Notes under the pieces: model-generated
What the model saw: only the letters and a program-made list of their open reading frames with translations
The model's database searches: none
What the model was told of the DNA's origin: nothing
Made by a program: the position numbers and the translations under genes
Shown: positions 47,460 through 56,014 of the stretch, piece by piece
Numbering within the stretch: the first letter of the stretch is position 1
How the letters are laid out: the number at the start of each line of letters is the position of its first letter
Source: JAJPJE01 sp963848375
GTDB lineage: Bacteria; Acidobacteriota; Terriglobia; Terriglobales; Acidobacteriaceae
Direction: 5' to 3'
Length of the DNA: 64,000 bases
NCBI GenBank assembly: GCA_963848375.1
Contig: CAWKDK010000023.1
Location: 62,001-126,000 of the forward strand

Positions 47460-48248
47460 CTACTTAACCAGCACCAGCATGCGTTGCCAGCGGAGTTCGC
47501 CCAAACGTCTCCGAATGAAGCCTGCTAAACGCACAAGTTTAGCATCTTGGCTGTCAGGATCGATGGACGAGTCCTCGCGATTCACCGACCAGTAAATCAG
47601 CAAGGGTCTGCCTACAATGTTTTCCGCGGGAACAAAGCCCCAGTAGCGGCTATCCAGACTTTCATCGCGATTGTCACCCAGGACGAAATATTGGCCCGCT
47701 GGAACGACCAATTCTCTATTGTGAATCAGACCTTTCATCTGGATCCACCAATGCGGGTCGACATTTTCGGAGAAGTAGTCGGTATCAGGGAAGTTGTCAC
47801 GGTAGGGATCTACGCCGCGCGACTTGAACAGCGTGTACTTTTCTTCAAGCGGCTGTCCGTTCACGAAAACGCGTTTGTTCACCAGGTGAATGCGATCACC
47901 CGGAAGCGCAATCACGCGCTTTACGAAGTGCTGCGACGGTTGCACGGGGTAGCGGAAAACGATGATGTCGCCACGGTTCAGCGATGGATAGGGAAGAGCC
48001 AGATTCCAGTGACCACCGTGCGCGAAGCTGGTCTTGTTTACCAGCAGATAGTCGCCAATCAACAGGGTTCGTTCCATCGATTCCGAGGGAATCTCGAACG
48101 CCTGGACGACGAAGGTCATCACAAAGATCGCAATAATCAGAACCCCGGCAAGCCATTGCAAGAACTTCAGGCTGGAAGATCCCTTCCGTTCCATTACCGC
48201 TCTCGGGGGATCGACGATTACCGCGGATTCGACTGCTGCTTCGCTCAT
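47460..48248 (-). CDS. lepB: signal peptidase I (first of a tandem pair)
   Basis: Also 262 residues, with helix FLQWLAGVLIIAIFVMTFVV, catalytic Ser in FEIPSESMERTLLIGDYLLV, Lys in HFVKRVIALPGDRIHLVNKR, and VLGDNRDESLDSRYWGFVPA. The insert KYTLFKSRGVDPYRDNFPDT between the Ser and Lys boxes matches the insert of the second copy, which supports local duplication. It follows the small membrane peptide by six bases and lies 31 bases before the second copy. Confidence 0.93.
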   Translation of the reverse strand: MSEAAVESAVIVDPPRAVMERKGSSSLKFLQWLAGVLIIAIFVMTFVVQAFEIPSESMERTLLIGDYLLVNKTSFAHGGHWNLALPYPSLNRGDIIVFRYPVQPSQHFVKRVIALPGDRIHLVNKRVFVNGQPLEEKYTLFKSRGVDPYRDNFPDTDYFSENVDPHWWIQMKGLIHNRELVVPAGQYFVLGDNRDESLDSRYWGFVPAENIVGRPLLIYWSVNREDSSIDPDSQDAKLVRLAGFIRRRLGELRWQRMLVLVK

Positions 48249-48254
48249 GTCCAG

Positions 48255-48413
48255 CTACTTGGAAAGCTGACGCCGCCTCTTATTGGACGGATACGTCGCG
48301 ATGAGGTAACTAAGCGCCAGGAAGATGCCTGACACGCCGAGCGCGGCCACAAACAACCGAGGCCCGGACAATCCCATCCGCTCGAGCAGGCCGACGATCC
48401 CGGGGTCTTTCAC
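48255..48413 (-). CDS. 52-residue membrane protein coupled to rnc
   Basis: A small gene found by reading between rnc and the first signal peptidase. GTG at 48413 overlaps the rnc stop (GTGA), and the stop at 48255 is six bases before the next start. The product VKDPGIVGLLERMGLSGPRL is followed by one membrane helix (FVAALGVSGIFLALSYLIAT) and a basic end YPSNKRRRQLSK, so the N-terminus should face out or the helix act as a reverse anchor. Its placement suggests an accessory of the processing operon; I know no family. Confidence 0.6.
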   Translation of the reverse strand: MKDPGIVGLLERMGLSGPRLFVAALGVSGIFLALSYLIATYPSNKRRRQLSK

Positions 48414-49183
48414 TTCTGACTCCACAGGTCAGCCTGTTGCGAGTTCTTCAGATGCTCCAGCGCAAGCTTGGCGGCCGCCTGCTCTCCCTGCTTCTTAGTA
48501 GTCCCCTGTGCCTGTCCCGCAAAATCCGTGCGTCCGTTGCCGGCATGTGGGATGCGAACCTCTACGGTGAACATCTTGCTGTGCTGTGGGCCGTGCTCAT
48601 GCACCACGGCATATCTGGGATGCGCTAATCCCAAGGCGTGCGCCTTTTCCTGCAACGCTGATTTGTAATCCGTGACGGGAAGTACGGCGTTCTTACGACG
48701 AGCAAGTTTCCGCAGTTCAGGCCCGAGAACCTTTTCCAGAATGAAGTTCTTCGTTTTCTCCATGCCCGCGTCAAGGTACATAGCTGCGAGTAGGGCTTCC
48801 AAGGCATCCACCTGGAGCGCTACCTTCTCCCGACCGCCACTTTTCTCCTCGCCGCGTCCAAGTCGCAGATATCGCCCGATCTTCAATTTCTTGGCGGAGT
48901 GAATCAGATGTTGCTCACTGACGAGAAAAGCGCGGAATTTTGAGAGCTCGCCTTCGCGGAACTGGGGAAAGCTCTGGAATAGCTTTTCGCTGGTGACCAT
49001 CTCCAGCACAGCGTCGCCGAGGAACTCGAGTTGTTCGTTGTCCGCTACCGAGACGCCTTCCTCAGACGCCTGCTCTGTCTCCCGGGCAAAGGAAGTGTGG
49101 GTCAGCGCCTGCTCCAGCAGTTTGCTGCGCCGGAAGCGATGACCCAGTGCTTCTTCGAGCTTTTTGAAATCTCGTGCTTTCAT
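48410..49183 (-). CDS. rnc: ribonuclease III
   Basis: RNase III cuts double-stranded RNA, including the rRNA precursor. The endonuclease domain covers residues 1-150, with the signature NEQLEFLGDAVLEMVTSEKL and the catalytic Glu/Asp pair in VDALEALLAAMYLDAG. The dsRNA-binding domain is at the end: DYKSALQEKAHALGLAHPRY, then TTKKQGEQAAAKLALEHLKN. 257 residues is a normal length. In many bacteria rnc and lepB share an operon, as here. Confidence 0.96.
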   Translation of the reverse strand: MKARDFKKLEEALGHRFRRSKLLEQALTHTSFARETEQASEEGVSVADNEQLEFLGDAVLEMVTSEKLFQSFPQFREGELSKFRAFLVSEQHLIHSAKKLKIGRYLRLGRGEEKSGGREKVALQVDALEALLAAMYLDAGMEKTKNFILEKVLGPELRKLARRKNAVLPVTDYKSALQEKAHALGLAHPRYAVVHEHGPQHSKMFTVEVRIPHAGNGRTDFAGQAQGTTKKQGEQAAAKLALEHLKNSQQADLWSQK

Positions 49184-49223
49184 GGCAACGTCCGGGGCGC
49201 CAATATCAAGACGCAGTCAACGG

Positions 49224-50132
49224 CTATTTGGGGGTGCCGCTTCCCGGTCCTGCCAGCTTTGCCAGGCGATCGCGCTCTTCAGCGCAGTAGCTGCCTGCCG
49301 GGTGACTCTGCGCGATCTCAATGCACTTGTTGGCCGCCTGCAGAGCATCGTTGTACTTGTTCTCACGATCAAGCGCCAACGAGAGCTGCAGCCAGGTTAC
49401 CGGATCAGGCTGCAGGGTAGAGTTCTCGACCGATTTGCGAAGGTACGTTTCCGCCTGCGGATAATTTTTACGGTTGAACTCGACAGTCCCAAGCGATGAG
49501 TAAGCCATCGATCGCACCAGTTCCTTGAACATCGGAACCTTGTCTTCAGACGTTCCGGCTGGCACTCCGGTTCCATTGTCGATCGACTCGAGCGCATGGT
49601 TCGCATATTTCGACGCTTCAGCCATACGCTCATCGCGGTCAAGATCGCCCTCGCGAGTCTTGTTCGCGATGACGAGCGCTACGGTCACCAGGGCCGCGGC
49701 ATTGTCGGGATCGATCGCAATCACCTTTTTCCCGGCCTCGATGGTCTTCTCGGCATTGTTCGACGCCTGGTACATGGTCATTTCGCGCTGAAACAACACA
49801 GAGCGCAATTCGCTGGTCGGGTACTTGGTGGCGAAATCATTGGCAGCCTGCTCGAGAGAAGGCGGATCTGGCTTGGCAGCGGCTTCCTGGTACGCCTTGT
49901 ATTCATCCTGCGTCTTCGCCTGGGGTTGGTGCTTTCCGGCAGGCACCTGGGCCGGTGTCTGTTGAGCGCCTGCTGCAGGCGTCTGCGTAGTGGCAGCCGG
50001 CTGCTGCTGTGCCGGTTGTTGCTGCTGCGAAGTCGACTGTGGATTTCCCCCCGCGGTGCTCATCGACGAGCCCTGAGCGAGCGCCACTCCGGCAAGCGCT
50101 CCGCATACCAGCACAATTCTCGAAATCGTCAT
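49224..50132 (-). CDS. secreted TPR protein
   Basis: A 302-residue exported protein. The signal peptide MTISRIVLVCGALAGVALAQ is followed by a Gln/Pro/Ala-rich disordered stretch to residue 75. TPR-like helices fill the rest: FATKYPTSELRSVLFQREMT, VIAIDPDNAAALVTVALVIA, LGTVEFNRKNYPQAETYLRK, ALDRENKYNDALQAANKCIE. It probably acts in a periplasmic complex. It starts 32 bases after the preceding TPR-type gene and ends 40 bases before rnc. Confidence 0.75.
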   Translation of the reverse strand: MTISRIVLVCGALAGVALAQGSSMSTAGGNPQSTSQQQQPAQQQPAATTQTPAAGAQQTPAQVPAGKHQPQAKTQDEYKAYQEAAAKPDPPSLEQAANDFATKYPTSELRSVLFQREMTMYQASNNAEKTIEAGKKVIAIDPDNAAALVTVALVIANKTREGDLDRDERMAEASKYANHALESIDNGTGVPAGTSEDKVPMFKELVRSMAYSSLGTVEFNRKNYPQAETYLRKSVENSTLQPDPVTWLQLSLALDRENKYNDALQAANKCIEIAQSHPAGSYCAEERDRLAKLAGPGSGTPK

Positions 50133-50164
50133 GATTGCTTCTCCTTGTGGCCGCGTACGGATGA

Positions 50165-51774
50165 TTACTGGTCCTGCTTCGTACCCTGCTGCGGTGCGTG
50201 GTGGAAGGCTTCCTTCAAGCCGCGCTCAGCCGCAGGTTTCGTTGAATCGTCCCCGGCCTGAAGCGCAGCCTTGTAATGCTGGACCGCTGTATCGCGTTCG
50301 TCCTGCATGTCGTAAATGCGTCCCAGATAAATATGGGACCACGCCGTAAGTCGAGGCTGTTTCGAAACCTGGATGGTCTGCTCGAAATACGTGACCGCGC
50401 TATCCACATCGCGATTCAGGCTAGCTGCCTGCCCGAGAATGAACAACGCACGAGCCGGATCAGGACCCTGCTGGTTCAGCACGGCCTGCGCGAGCTTTTG
50501 CGCGCCCGCCCACATCGCCTTCGCCTAACTTCTGTTCGGCGAGATCCAGCGGATCCTTCTTCAGATACGCCGTCGTACTCAGCACTTCGGGTGCCGGTTC
50601 TTTGGCAAATGTAACCTGCGACGCGCGCTTGCGCTCTTTTCCGACGTCCATGGTGTAGAGCCAGTCAGGATAAGCAGAATTCAAGCCCGTGGGAGAATTC
50701 GCAAATGCCGTCAGCTGATCGTAAGAAGTACCGGGTGAGTACGTAGCCGGCGCTCATGGATTCGTTCACTGCCTTCTGGCGCTGCTCGTCGGCATTTTTG
50801 CCAGGAATCTCGTGAGCCTCAACGGCCCGAATCAGCGACTCGGTAACGAGCAGGGTGACGTCGCGCTTGAAACTATCGTCGAGAGGCGCAGTCTGCACCT
50901 CTTTCAATATCGGCGAGATATTCTTCATCGCCGTTGCGCGTTTCAAGGCCAGAGGATCAAGCAGGAAATGCAGGTAGGTGTGCCGGACCTGCGTGAGATT
51001 GATCCTGCCTGCTTCCGGCGAAATCACCATAAAGTAGTCAGCCGCGTAGTTCCGGGCATTCACATGTGCCGGCGCGACCATCGGCTCCATGTACACGATG
51101 AACTGACGACCTACATAGCCACTGCTCGGAACCTTCAGGTAAACGTCAGTCGCCAGGATCACGTTGGCGATCGGTTCCTGCAGAGCGGCGATGATCGCGT
51201 CGTACTGCTTTTGGTGCCGTTCCCAGATCTCGTGCACTCCCACCGCCGAATAGAAGTTTTTCAGCAGCGGAATGAACCCGAGAACATAGCTCGCGTCGGG
51301 AGGCATATCCGCCTCTTTCAGCTTGGTGTTGAACTGAGGCGGCTGATCGAGATTGAGCGCCAGGGAAACGTACTGCGCGGCGTCGCGCGCCGAATCACCC
51401 TGGTGATGATCGCGATAAAAGTTGCACAACTCCTGTGTGGCGCTCCCGGCTGCGTCAGACTGGTGAATCGCCTGGCTTACTTCCGTTCGAACCTGCTCGC
51501 GCACCGGATTCGATTGCGAAAGGTCCGCATCGTATCCGCAAGCGTTTAGCGCGGCGAACGTCGCAAACAGGGTTTCGTTCGAATCCAGCATCAGCTTCGA
51601 TGGCTGTGTGTCCGTCGCAGCGGGGGCAGCCTCAGCAGGAACTGATTTGGACGCACCTGTCGATGCAGCAGGTTTTGACGCGTCTGAAGGGGGAGCAGAT
51701 TGAGCGGCAGAAAACTGCGCAAGGAAAATTAAAAGACCGGCGAGAATTAGATTTCGGATCAAGGAGCCCAGCAC
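50165..51774 (-). CDS. secreted TPR-containing hypothetical protein, frameshifted twice
   Basis: About 535 residues. I set the start at the GTG 51774 (VLGSLIRNLILAGLLIFLAQ, signal peptide), which follows AGGGAGG; a TTG at 51840 is an alternative. The middle 350 residues (LNACGYDADLSQSNPVREQV, FYSAVGVHEIWERHQKQYDA, LLDPLALKRATAMKNISPIL) have no family I recognise. An extra T at about 50727 hides YDQLTAFANSPTGLNSAYPD, and an extra G at about 50526 hides GGAQKLAQAVLNQQGPDPAR; the C-terminal part then shows TPR helices (FILGQAASLNRDVDSAVTYF, HIYLGRIYDMQDERDTAVQH). Confidence 0.65.
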
Positions 51775-51911
51775 AAACCTCCCTAAAATCTTGGGCAGAA
51801 ACTCAGAGAAAGTGTACGGGCTATAGAGGAATGCGGTCAAACCGCGTTTCCTTCAAAATAGAAAAAAGCCGCCGATCTCTCCGGCGGCCTTCAAAGCTGA
51901 ATCCCGCGACG

Positions 51912-52568
51912 CTATCCCTTCACATTCACATTCGCGAAGGTGAGCACTGCTCGTCCCGTAGTCGGACGTCCGAATGATGTGGCCGGCCGGAACACCGTGA
52001 AGATCAGCATATTCTTCAAATCGGAATCGACTACTTCTTCGCCATGCGGAGAAGAGAGCACGCGATAGTCCTGCACGCGGCCGTTGGCGTCGATATACGC
52101 TTCGATCACCACCGATCCTGTATTGACATCACTCGTCAGACCGAAGGGCGCAGTGGCCAATTCCGGCGGAGTGTACAGCATGGTCGGAACATCATTCGTC
52201 TGCGCCGGCAGAACAAAGAATCCGATGAGCAGCCCGAAGAACACAACCGCGCTCAGGATGCCGGCGGTGGCCGGTACCATGAAAGCGCGCATGGCTTCTT
52301 CGAAGCGGAACTTAAGGCTCTCCCACGGGCTAATGCGAACCTTCGAAGCCTCGCGTGACAACGCCAATCTAATTTTCAGCGCCAGATCCGCAGGGGCAGG
52401 TTGCCGCCCTACAGAGTGGACGAGTGACCGCATCTGCTTCAAGGAGAGCAGTTCAGTGTGGCAGTCTGTGCAAGATCCCAGATGTTCGGTTAAAGCCCGT
52501 CGATCTTCGATCTCCAGGTTCCCATCCAGATGCCACGAAAGTAGTGATTTCGCCTTCGTGCACTTCAT
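51912..52568 (-). CDS. zinc-finger anti-sigma factor fused to a TonB-like C-terminal domain
   Basis: A 218-residue membrane protein. KCTKAKSLLSWHLDGNLEIE and EHLGSCTDCHTELLSLKQM give the HxxxCxxC anti-sigma (ZAS/zf-HC2) domain; one membrane helix follows at about residues 98-121 (TAGILSAVVFFGLLIGFFVL). The outer part, GSVVIEAYIDANGRVQDYRV, LSSPHGEEVV and LIFTVFRPATSFGRP, reads like a TonB C-terminal domain. It overlaps its sigma gene by ATGA. It should hold the sigma factor at the membrane until a signal frees it; the TonB-like part may sense or transmit that signal (inference). Confidence 0.8.
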   Translation of the reverse strand: MKCTKAKSLLSWHLDGNLEIEDRRALTEHLGSCTDCHTELLSLKQMRSLVHSVGRQPAPADLALKIRLALSREASKVRISPWESLKFRFEEAMRAFMVPATAGILSAVVFFGLLIGFFVLPAQTNDVPTMLYTPPELATAPFGLTSDVNTGSVVIEAYIDANGRVQDYRVLSSPHGEEVVDSDLKNMLIFTVFRPATSFGRPTTGRAVLTFANVNVKG

Positions 52569-53296
52569 GACGTAACCTCGATTTCACGCCCGCCTCGTCC
52601 TACGGTCTCTCGTGCGGACCGGTTGGGCAGCCTGGAAGCCGCTGTCGATTCCTGAAGGAATCGTTCCAGCTTCTTCTTCAAAGCCTCCCGTCCGCGAGTC
52701 AGGCGCGACTTCACCGTCCCCAGGGAAACATCCATTACTTCCGCAATCTCTTCGTAGGAGAGCTCTTCCATGTCTCTCAACACCAGCGTAGTCCGATATG
52801 GTTCGGACACCTCGCGCAGCGCGTCTTCTACCCGGGCACGCATCTCAGTGCGCGCCATATCGTCAAAGGGAGACGTCCGCTCGTCGACCAAAATGTCCTT
52901 CAAGCATGGACCGTGCTGCTCTTCAAATTCGCCACCGGGCTCCAGTTCCATCGATGTTTCCCGCGACTTGTGCCGGAACCACCAGCGCCGTCGGTTCGAA
53001 GCCTCATGCACCGCGATCCGGTAGATCCAGGTTTTCAGGCTGGAAGCACCGTTGAAGTGCTGCATGCCTCGGAAAACCTTCAAAAACACTTCTTGTGTTG
53101 TGTCAGCAGCATCCGCAGAGTCGTTCAATATGCGGTAGACCAGGTTGTATACGGGCGGCTGGTACTGATTGATGAGCCAAGCGTATGCGTCTTCGGATCC
53201 GGCTTTTAGTTCGGCCACAATCGAAGATTCGTCCGCTCGTAACTCCAGAGCGCCAGCTAAGTTGCCCAAGGTTGCTGCTCCCGCCATGGATCTCAC
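52565..53296 (-). CDS. ECF RNA polymerase sigma factor
   Basis: A 243-residue sigma-70 family protein of the ECF (RpoE-like) group. Region 2 is at about residues 35-100 (LINQYQPPVYNLVYRILNDS, DAADTTQEVFLKVFRGMQHF, LKTWIYRIAVHEASNRRRWW). Region 4 is at about residues 165-220 (YRTTLVLRDMEELSYEEIAE, VMDVSLGTVKSRLTRGREAL). The linker between them is long and acidic. The GTG at 53296 follows GGGGGTGA. Genes just downstream encode its membrane anti-sigma factor and exported proteins, so an envelope response is the natural guess. Confidence 0.93.
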   Translation of the reverse strand: MRSMAGAATLGNLAGALELRADESSIVAELKAGSEDAYAWLINQYQPPVYNLVYRILNDSADAADTTQEVFLKVFRGMQHFNGASSLKTWIYRIAVHEASNRRRWWFRHKSRETSMELEPGGEFEEQHGPCLKDILVDERTSPFDDMARTEMRARVEDALREVSEPYRTTLVLRDMEELSYEEIAEVMDVSLGTVKSRLTRGREALKKKLERFLQESTAASRLPNRSARETVGRGGREIEVTS

Positions 53297-53525
53297 GGCG
53301 TCACCCCCAACATTAGCAGGAACTTATGGCAACAACAACACACCCCGGTAACGCACCGCATACTGCGTACAGCGCGGCCGATGCCGAGCACAGCAAACTT
53401 ATCGCGAGCCGGAACCGCCTTGGCAACTCCGGGCGCATTCCTAACGGGGCCCACACTACTGTTAGACCCCATCGGATGAGATTTGTTCCCGGAATTTCGA
53501 GGCCGCCAGGCCATGTACCAGAGGA

Positions 53526-54230
53526 TTACTGAGGAGTGGAAGACGCAGGCGTCGGCGTCCCGCTGGCCGTAGCTGCGGGTGCCGGCTTCTTTTTCTTGGG
53601 CGTCTTTTTGGCCGGGGCGTTGTCGTCCACGATGATCTTCGTCGGCACGCCTGCCGCTGAAGTTGTCTGCGTAGCAACCGCCTGATTCTTCAGCTGTGTG
53701 ATTTGCGATTCCTTGACCGACGCAAGACTTTCCAGTTGGTCAGCCAGGAGGCGTCGAGCATCGTCGAGATTTGCGGCGTCCGTTCCCAGCGAGCGGTAGT
53801 CTTCTTTCGAGCCAAAGGCTCCCGCATACTCCGTCACGCTCGACAACACTTCATAAAGAGCATTGACGTTGCGATAAAGCTTCAGTCCGCTGGTCAGGTT
53901 CGCAGGATCATTCCTGACCTCTCCCACTACGTTCGGCAGGGCAGCGCTCAAGTTCCGCTGCAGCGAGGTCACGTTTCCCTCAGCCTGCGCCTTCGTCGAA
54001 GAGTCGGCCTTCCAGCGCTCGATGCGCAGCTTCGCCAGGTTGATCTGCATGGACTGGCTGATCTGGTCCAGGCGTCCAAGCATCGCGCTGATGTTTGCCG
54101 CGGGTGCGGGTAGAGGCGCCGGAACGGTTGTCGATACCGGCAGCACAACAGGTTGGGACTGAGCTACGGCTGCCGGTACAAACAGCGCGGCGCCGAGTGC
54201 TGAGATGAGTAGAAGTTTGGGAGTTTGCAT
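53526..54230 (-). CDS. secreted coiled-coil protein (hypothetical)
   Basis: A 234-residue exported protein, MQTPKLLLISALGAALFVPAA being the signal peptide. Residues 45-190 are almost entirely helical with heptad character (ISAMLGRLDQISQSMQINLA, KLRIERWKADSSTKAQAEGN, LDDARRLLADQLESLASVKE). The tail has a KKTPKKKKP basic run and Ala/Pro/Thr repeats. I do not recognise a family. The ATG at 54230 is preferred to an upstream frame because it begins the signal peptide. Confidence 0.65.
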   Translation of the reverse strand: MQTPKLLLISALGAALFVPAAVAQSQPVVLPVSTTVPAPLPAPAANISAMLGRLDQISQSMQINLAKLRIERWKADSSTKAQAEGNVTSLQRNLSAALPNVVGEVRNDPANLTSGLKLYRNVNALYEVLSSVTEYAGAFGSKEDYRSLGTDAANLDDARRLLADQLESLASVKESQITQLKNQAVATQTTSAAGVPTKIIVDDNAPAKKTPKKKKPAPAATASGTPTPASSTPQ

Positions 54231-54289
54231 GGCTGTATCGCTTGGCACAGCAGTGCTGCGGACCAGCACCGCCGGAATTGCAGGAAACA

Positions 54290-54505
54290 TTATGCAGGAA
54301 TGGGAGCAGAAGCGCGAATCCCATTGCGGCATTCGTCCTGAACGGGCTTGCATAAACTGCTCGATTGCGGATTGGAAGTGTGTACCGGAACCGGTTTGCG
54401 TTCCCGTAGCCAGAACCATAGGACCAGCATGACGAGAACAAACAACAGCGCTGAAAGCGATAAGAACGCTGCGTACGATCCGCGGTGTGTATATTTCTGT
54501 GCCAT
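54290..54505 (-). CDS. small single-span membrane protein
   Basis: 71 residues; the ATG follows AAGGGAGATGGG, a strong ribosome-binding site. MAQKYTHRGSYAAFLSLSAL leads into one helix (LLFVLVMLVLWFWLRERKPV) and a polar tail with three cysteines. No family is recognised. It is upstream of, and codirectional with, the coiled-coil exported protein. Confidence 0.5.
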   Translation of the reverse strand: MAQKYTHRGSYAAFLSLSALLFVLVMLVLWFWLRERKPVPVHTSNPQSSSLCKPVQDECRNGIRASAPIPA

Positions 54506-54642
54506 CCCATCTCCCTTAATTTGGGATGCTTATGCGTCCGCGCAAGAGGTCGGTGCAAAAGGGCGACGGCTTCGTTCGGAGTTTGACTATCACGATAGGG
54601 TAGGCGAGAATAAGTTTGCCTCTGTTATAGCTTCCTCAAAGT

Positions 54643-54718
54643 GGGCCTGTGGCGCAGCTGGGAGCGCGCTTCCATGGCATGGAAGAGGTCGTCGGTTCGA
54701 TCCCGACCAGGTCCACCA
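54643..54718 (+). tRNA. tRNA-Ala (anticodon GGC)
   Basis: A 76-base cloverleaf. Acceptor GGGCCTG pairs with CAGGTCC, D-stem GCGC with GCGC, anticodon stem CTTCC with GGAAG around loop ATGGCAT (anticodon GGC, reading Ala codon GCC), and T-stem GTCGG with CCGAC around TTCGATC. A is the discriminator base and CCA is encoded. The 3' end is a classic integration target, and an integrase gene follows. Confidence 0.95.
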
Positions 54719-54795
54719 ACTTAAAACCCGCATAAAATCAGGGTTTGTGACGTACAGCACAGATTTTGTGCTAATTCTGTGCTTAGCTATGCCGC

Positions 54796-55949
54796 ATGAG
54801 CACAGCCCCTCTAATCGCAATCTTCGTGCAGGCACTCGGCAGACTGTAAGTATGTCGGGGATGAGTTTGAGAAGCGTTGCCACTGCCGTAAACATTTCCG
54901 CTGGACACAGAACGGCAAGCAATACCGGCGCAAAGCCGGGACTCGCTCATGGGCGGAAGCCGAGCAGCTCAAGCGGGAGCTAGAGGACCAACTTGCCGGA
55001 CGCGTGCCACGCCGGAGCCGGGCAAGCCCGAAACCGGAAAGACGATAGCGGACGCTGTGGATTTGTTCATCCTGGACAAGAAAGCCCAAGGCGTCACGGC
55101 TAACGTGGTTTATAAGTACACTTCCGAGCTTGGCCGCTTCCAAACTTTCTGTGACGCTAACCGCGTTCTTACGCCGGGCGGAATCTCCCGTGAGTTGCTC
55201 ACGCGCTACGCGGCCACGTGGGAGAACATTTACCCGAGCAGCATAACTCGCGGCAAGGTCCGGGAGCGGCTCCGGTCTTTCCTCCGTTATTGCGTTGAGG
55301 CCAGTGGCTCGCGCAAGTCCCACAGCTTCCGAAAATCATTATTGAGGACGCCGAAACACAACCACTCACGGCGGAAGAGTATGCGCGGTTCTTGGATGCC
55401 ACATACCTGGAGAATGGGCAGCAAGCCAAGTTGCACGCCTTCATTCAGTGTATGAGATGGAGCGGATTGTCCATGCAAGACGCGCTCCGGCTTAAGCGGG
55501 AGAGCCTGCAGCATGACACGGTGAAAGGCATTTACCGGATCAATGCGAGCCGGATGAAGACGGGGACGCATGTGTCTGTGCCCATCCCGTTGGAAGTGGC
55601 TCAAGAGCTGTTAGCGATTATGGAAGGGTAATCCGGTCTTCATCTTTTGGCCGGGAGAGGTCTACCCGGCAGAATACGCCAAGAGAAAATGGGCAGTGCC
55701 GCGCATTGCCCGGTTATTTGAACACGCCCGCATCAAGACGAGACGGCTATCTGAAGTCTCACCGGCTCAGGGACACGTTTGCCGTGAGCTTGCTGGAGAA
55801 GGGCGTCCCGCTTGAAGAAGTCAGTAAGCTACTCGGGCACCGCTCAATTAGGACAACGGAAAAATATTATGCGAAGATGGCTCAAGGGAAGGCAGGACCG
55901 GCTAGACGCATTGGTCACCGGGACTTGGGAGACGAAAAGGAAGAAATGA
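54796..55949 (+). CDS. tyrosine recombinase/integrase, frameshifted
   Basis: The parts of a phage-type integrase of about 380 residues are spread over several frames. A Cys/His head reads CKYVGDEFEKRCHCRKHFRW and AGTRSWAEAEQLKRELEDQL. The core-binding domain is TIADAVDLFILDKKAQGVTA with FQTFCDANRVLTPGGISREL. The catalytic domain has QLPKIIIEDAETQPLTAEEY, Arg in CMRWSGLSMQDALRL, HRLRDTFAVSLLEKGVPLEE (HxxR), LLGHRSIRTTEKYY (His and Tyr). Breaks lie near 54845, 55035, 55313, 55640-55700 and 55877; after the last, LKGRQDRLDALVTGTWETKR ends at 55949. All catalytic residues survive. Decay and sequencing error cannot be separated here. Confidence 0.8.
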
Positions 55950-56014
55950 GACCGCGCCAAATTGCTCACGGCGGACTTGCAGGCCCGCGCATCAGCGGGT
56001 TAGCCTGCTCTCAC

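Noticed and set aside
46640..48248. recent duplication of lepB as an assembly artefact
   Set aside because: The two copies differ at many residues and have different flanks, so both are real genes.
54796..55949. integrase as a naturally decayed pseudogene
   Set aside because: Not accepted as proven: the same type of one-base shift occurs in housekeeping genes here, so sequence error is an equal explanation.
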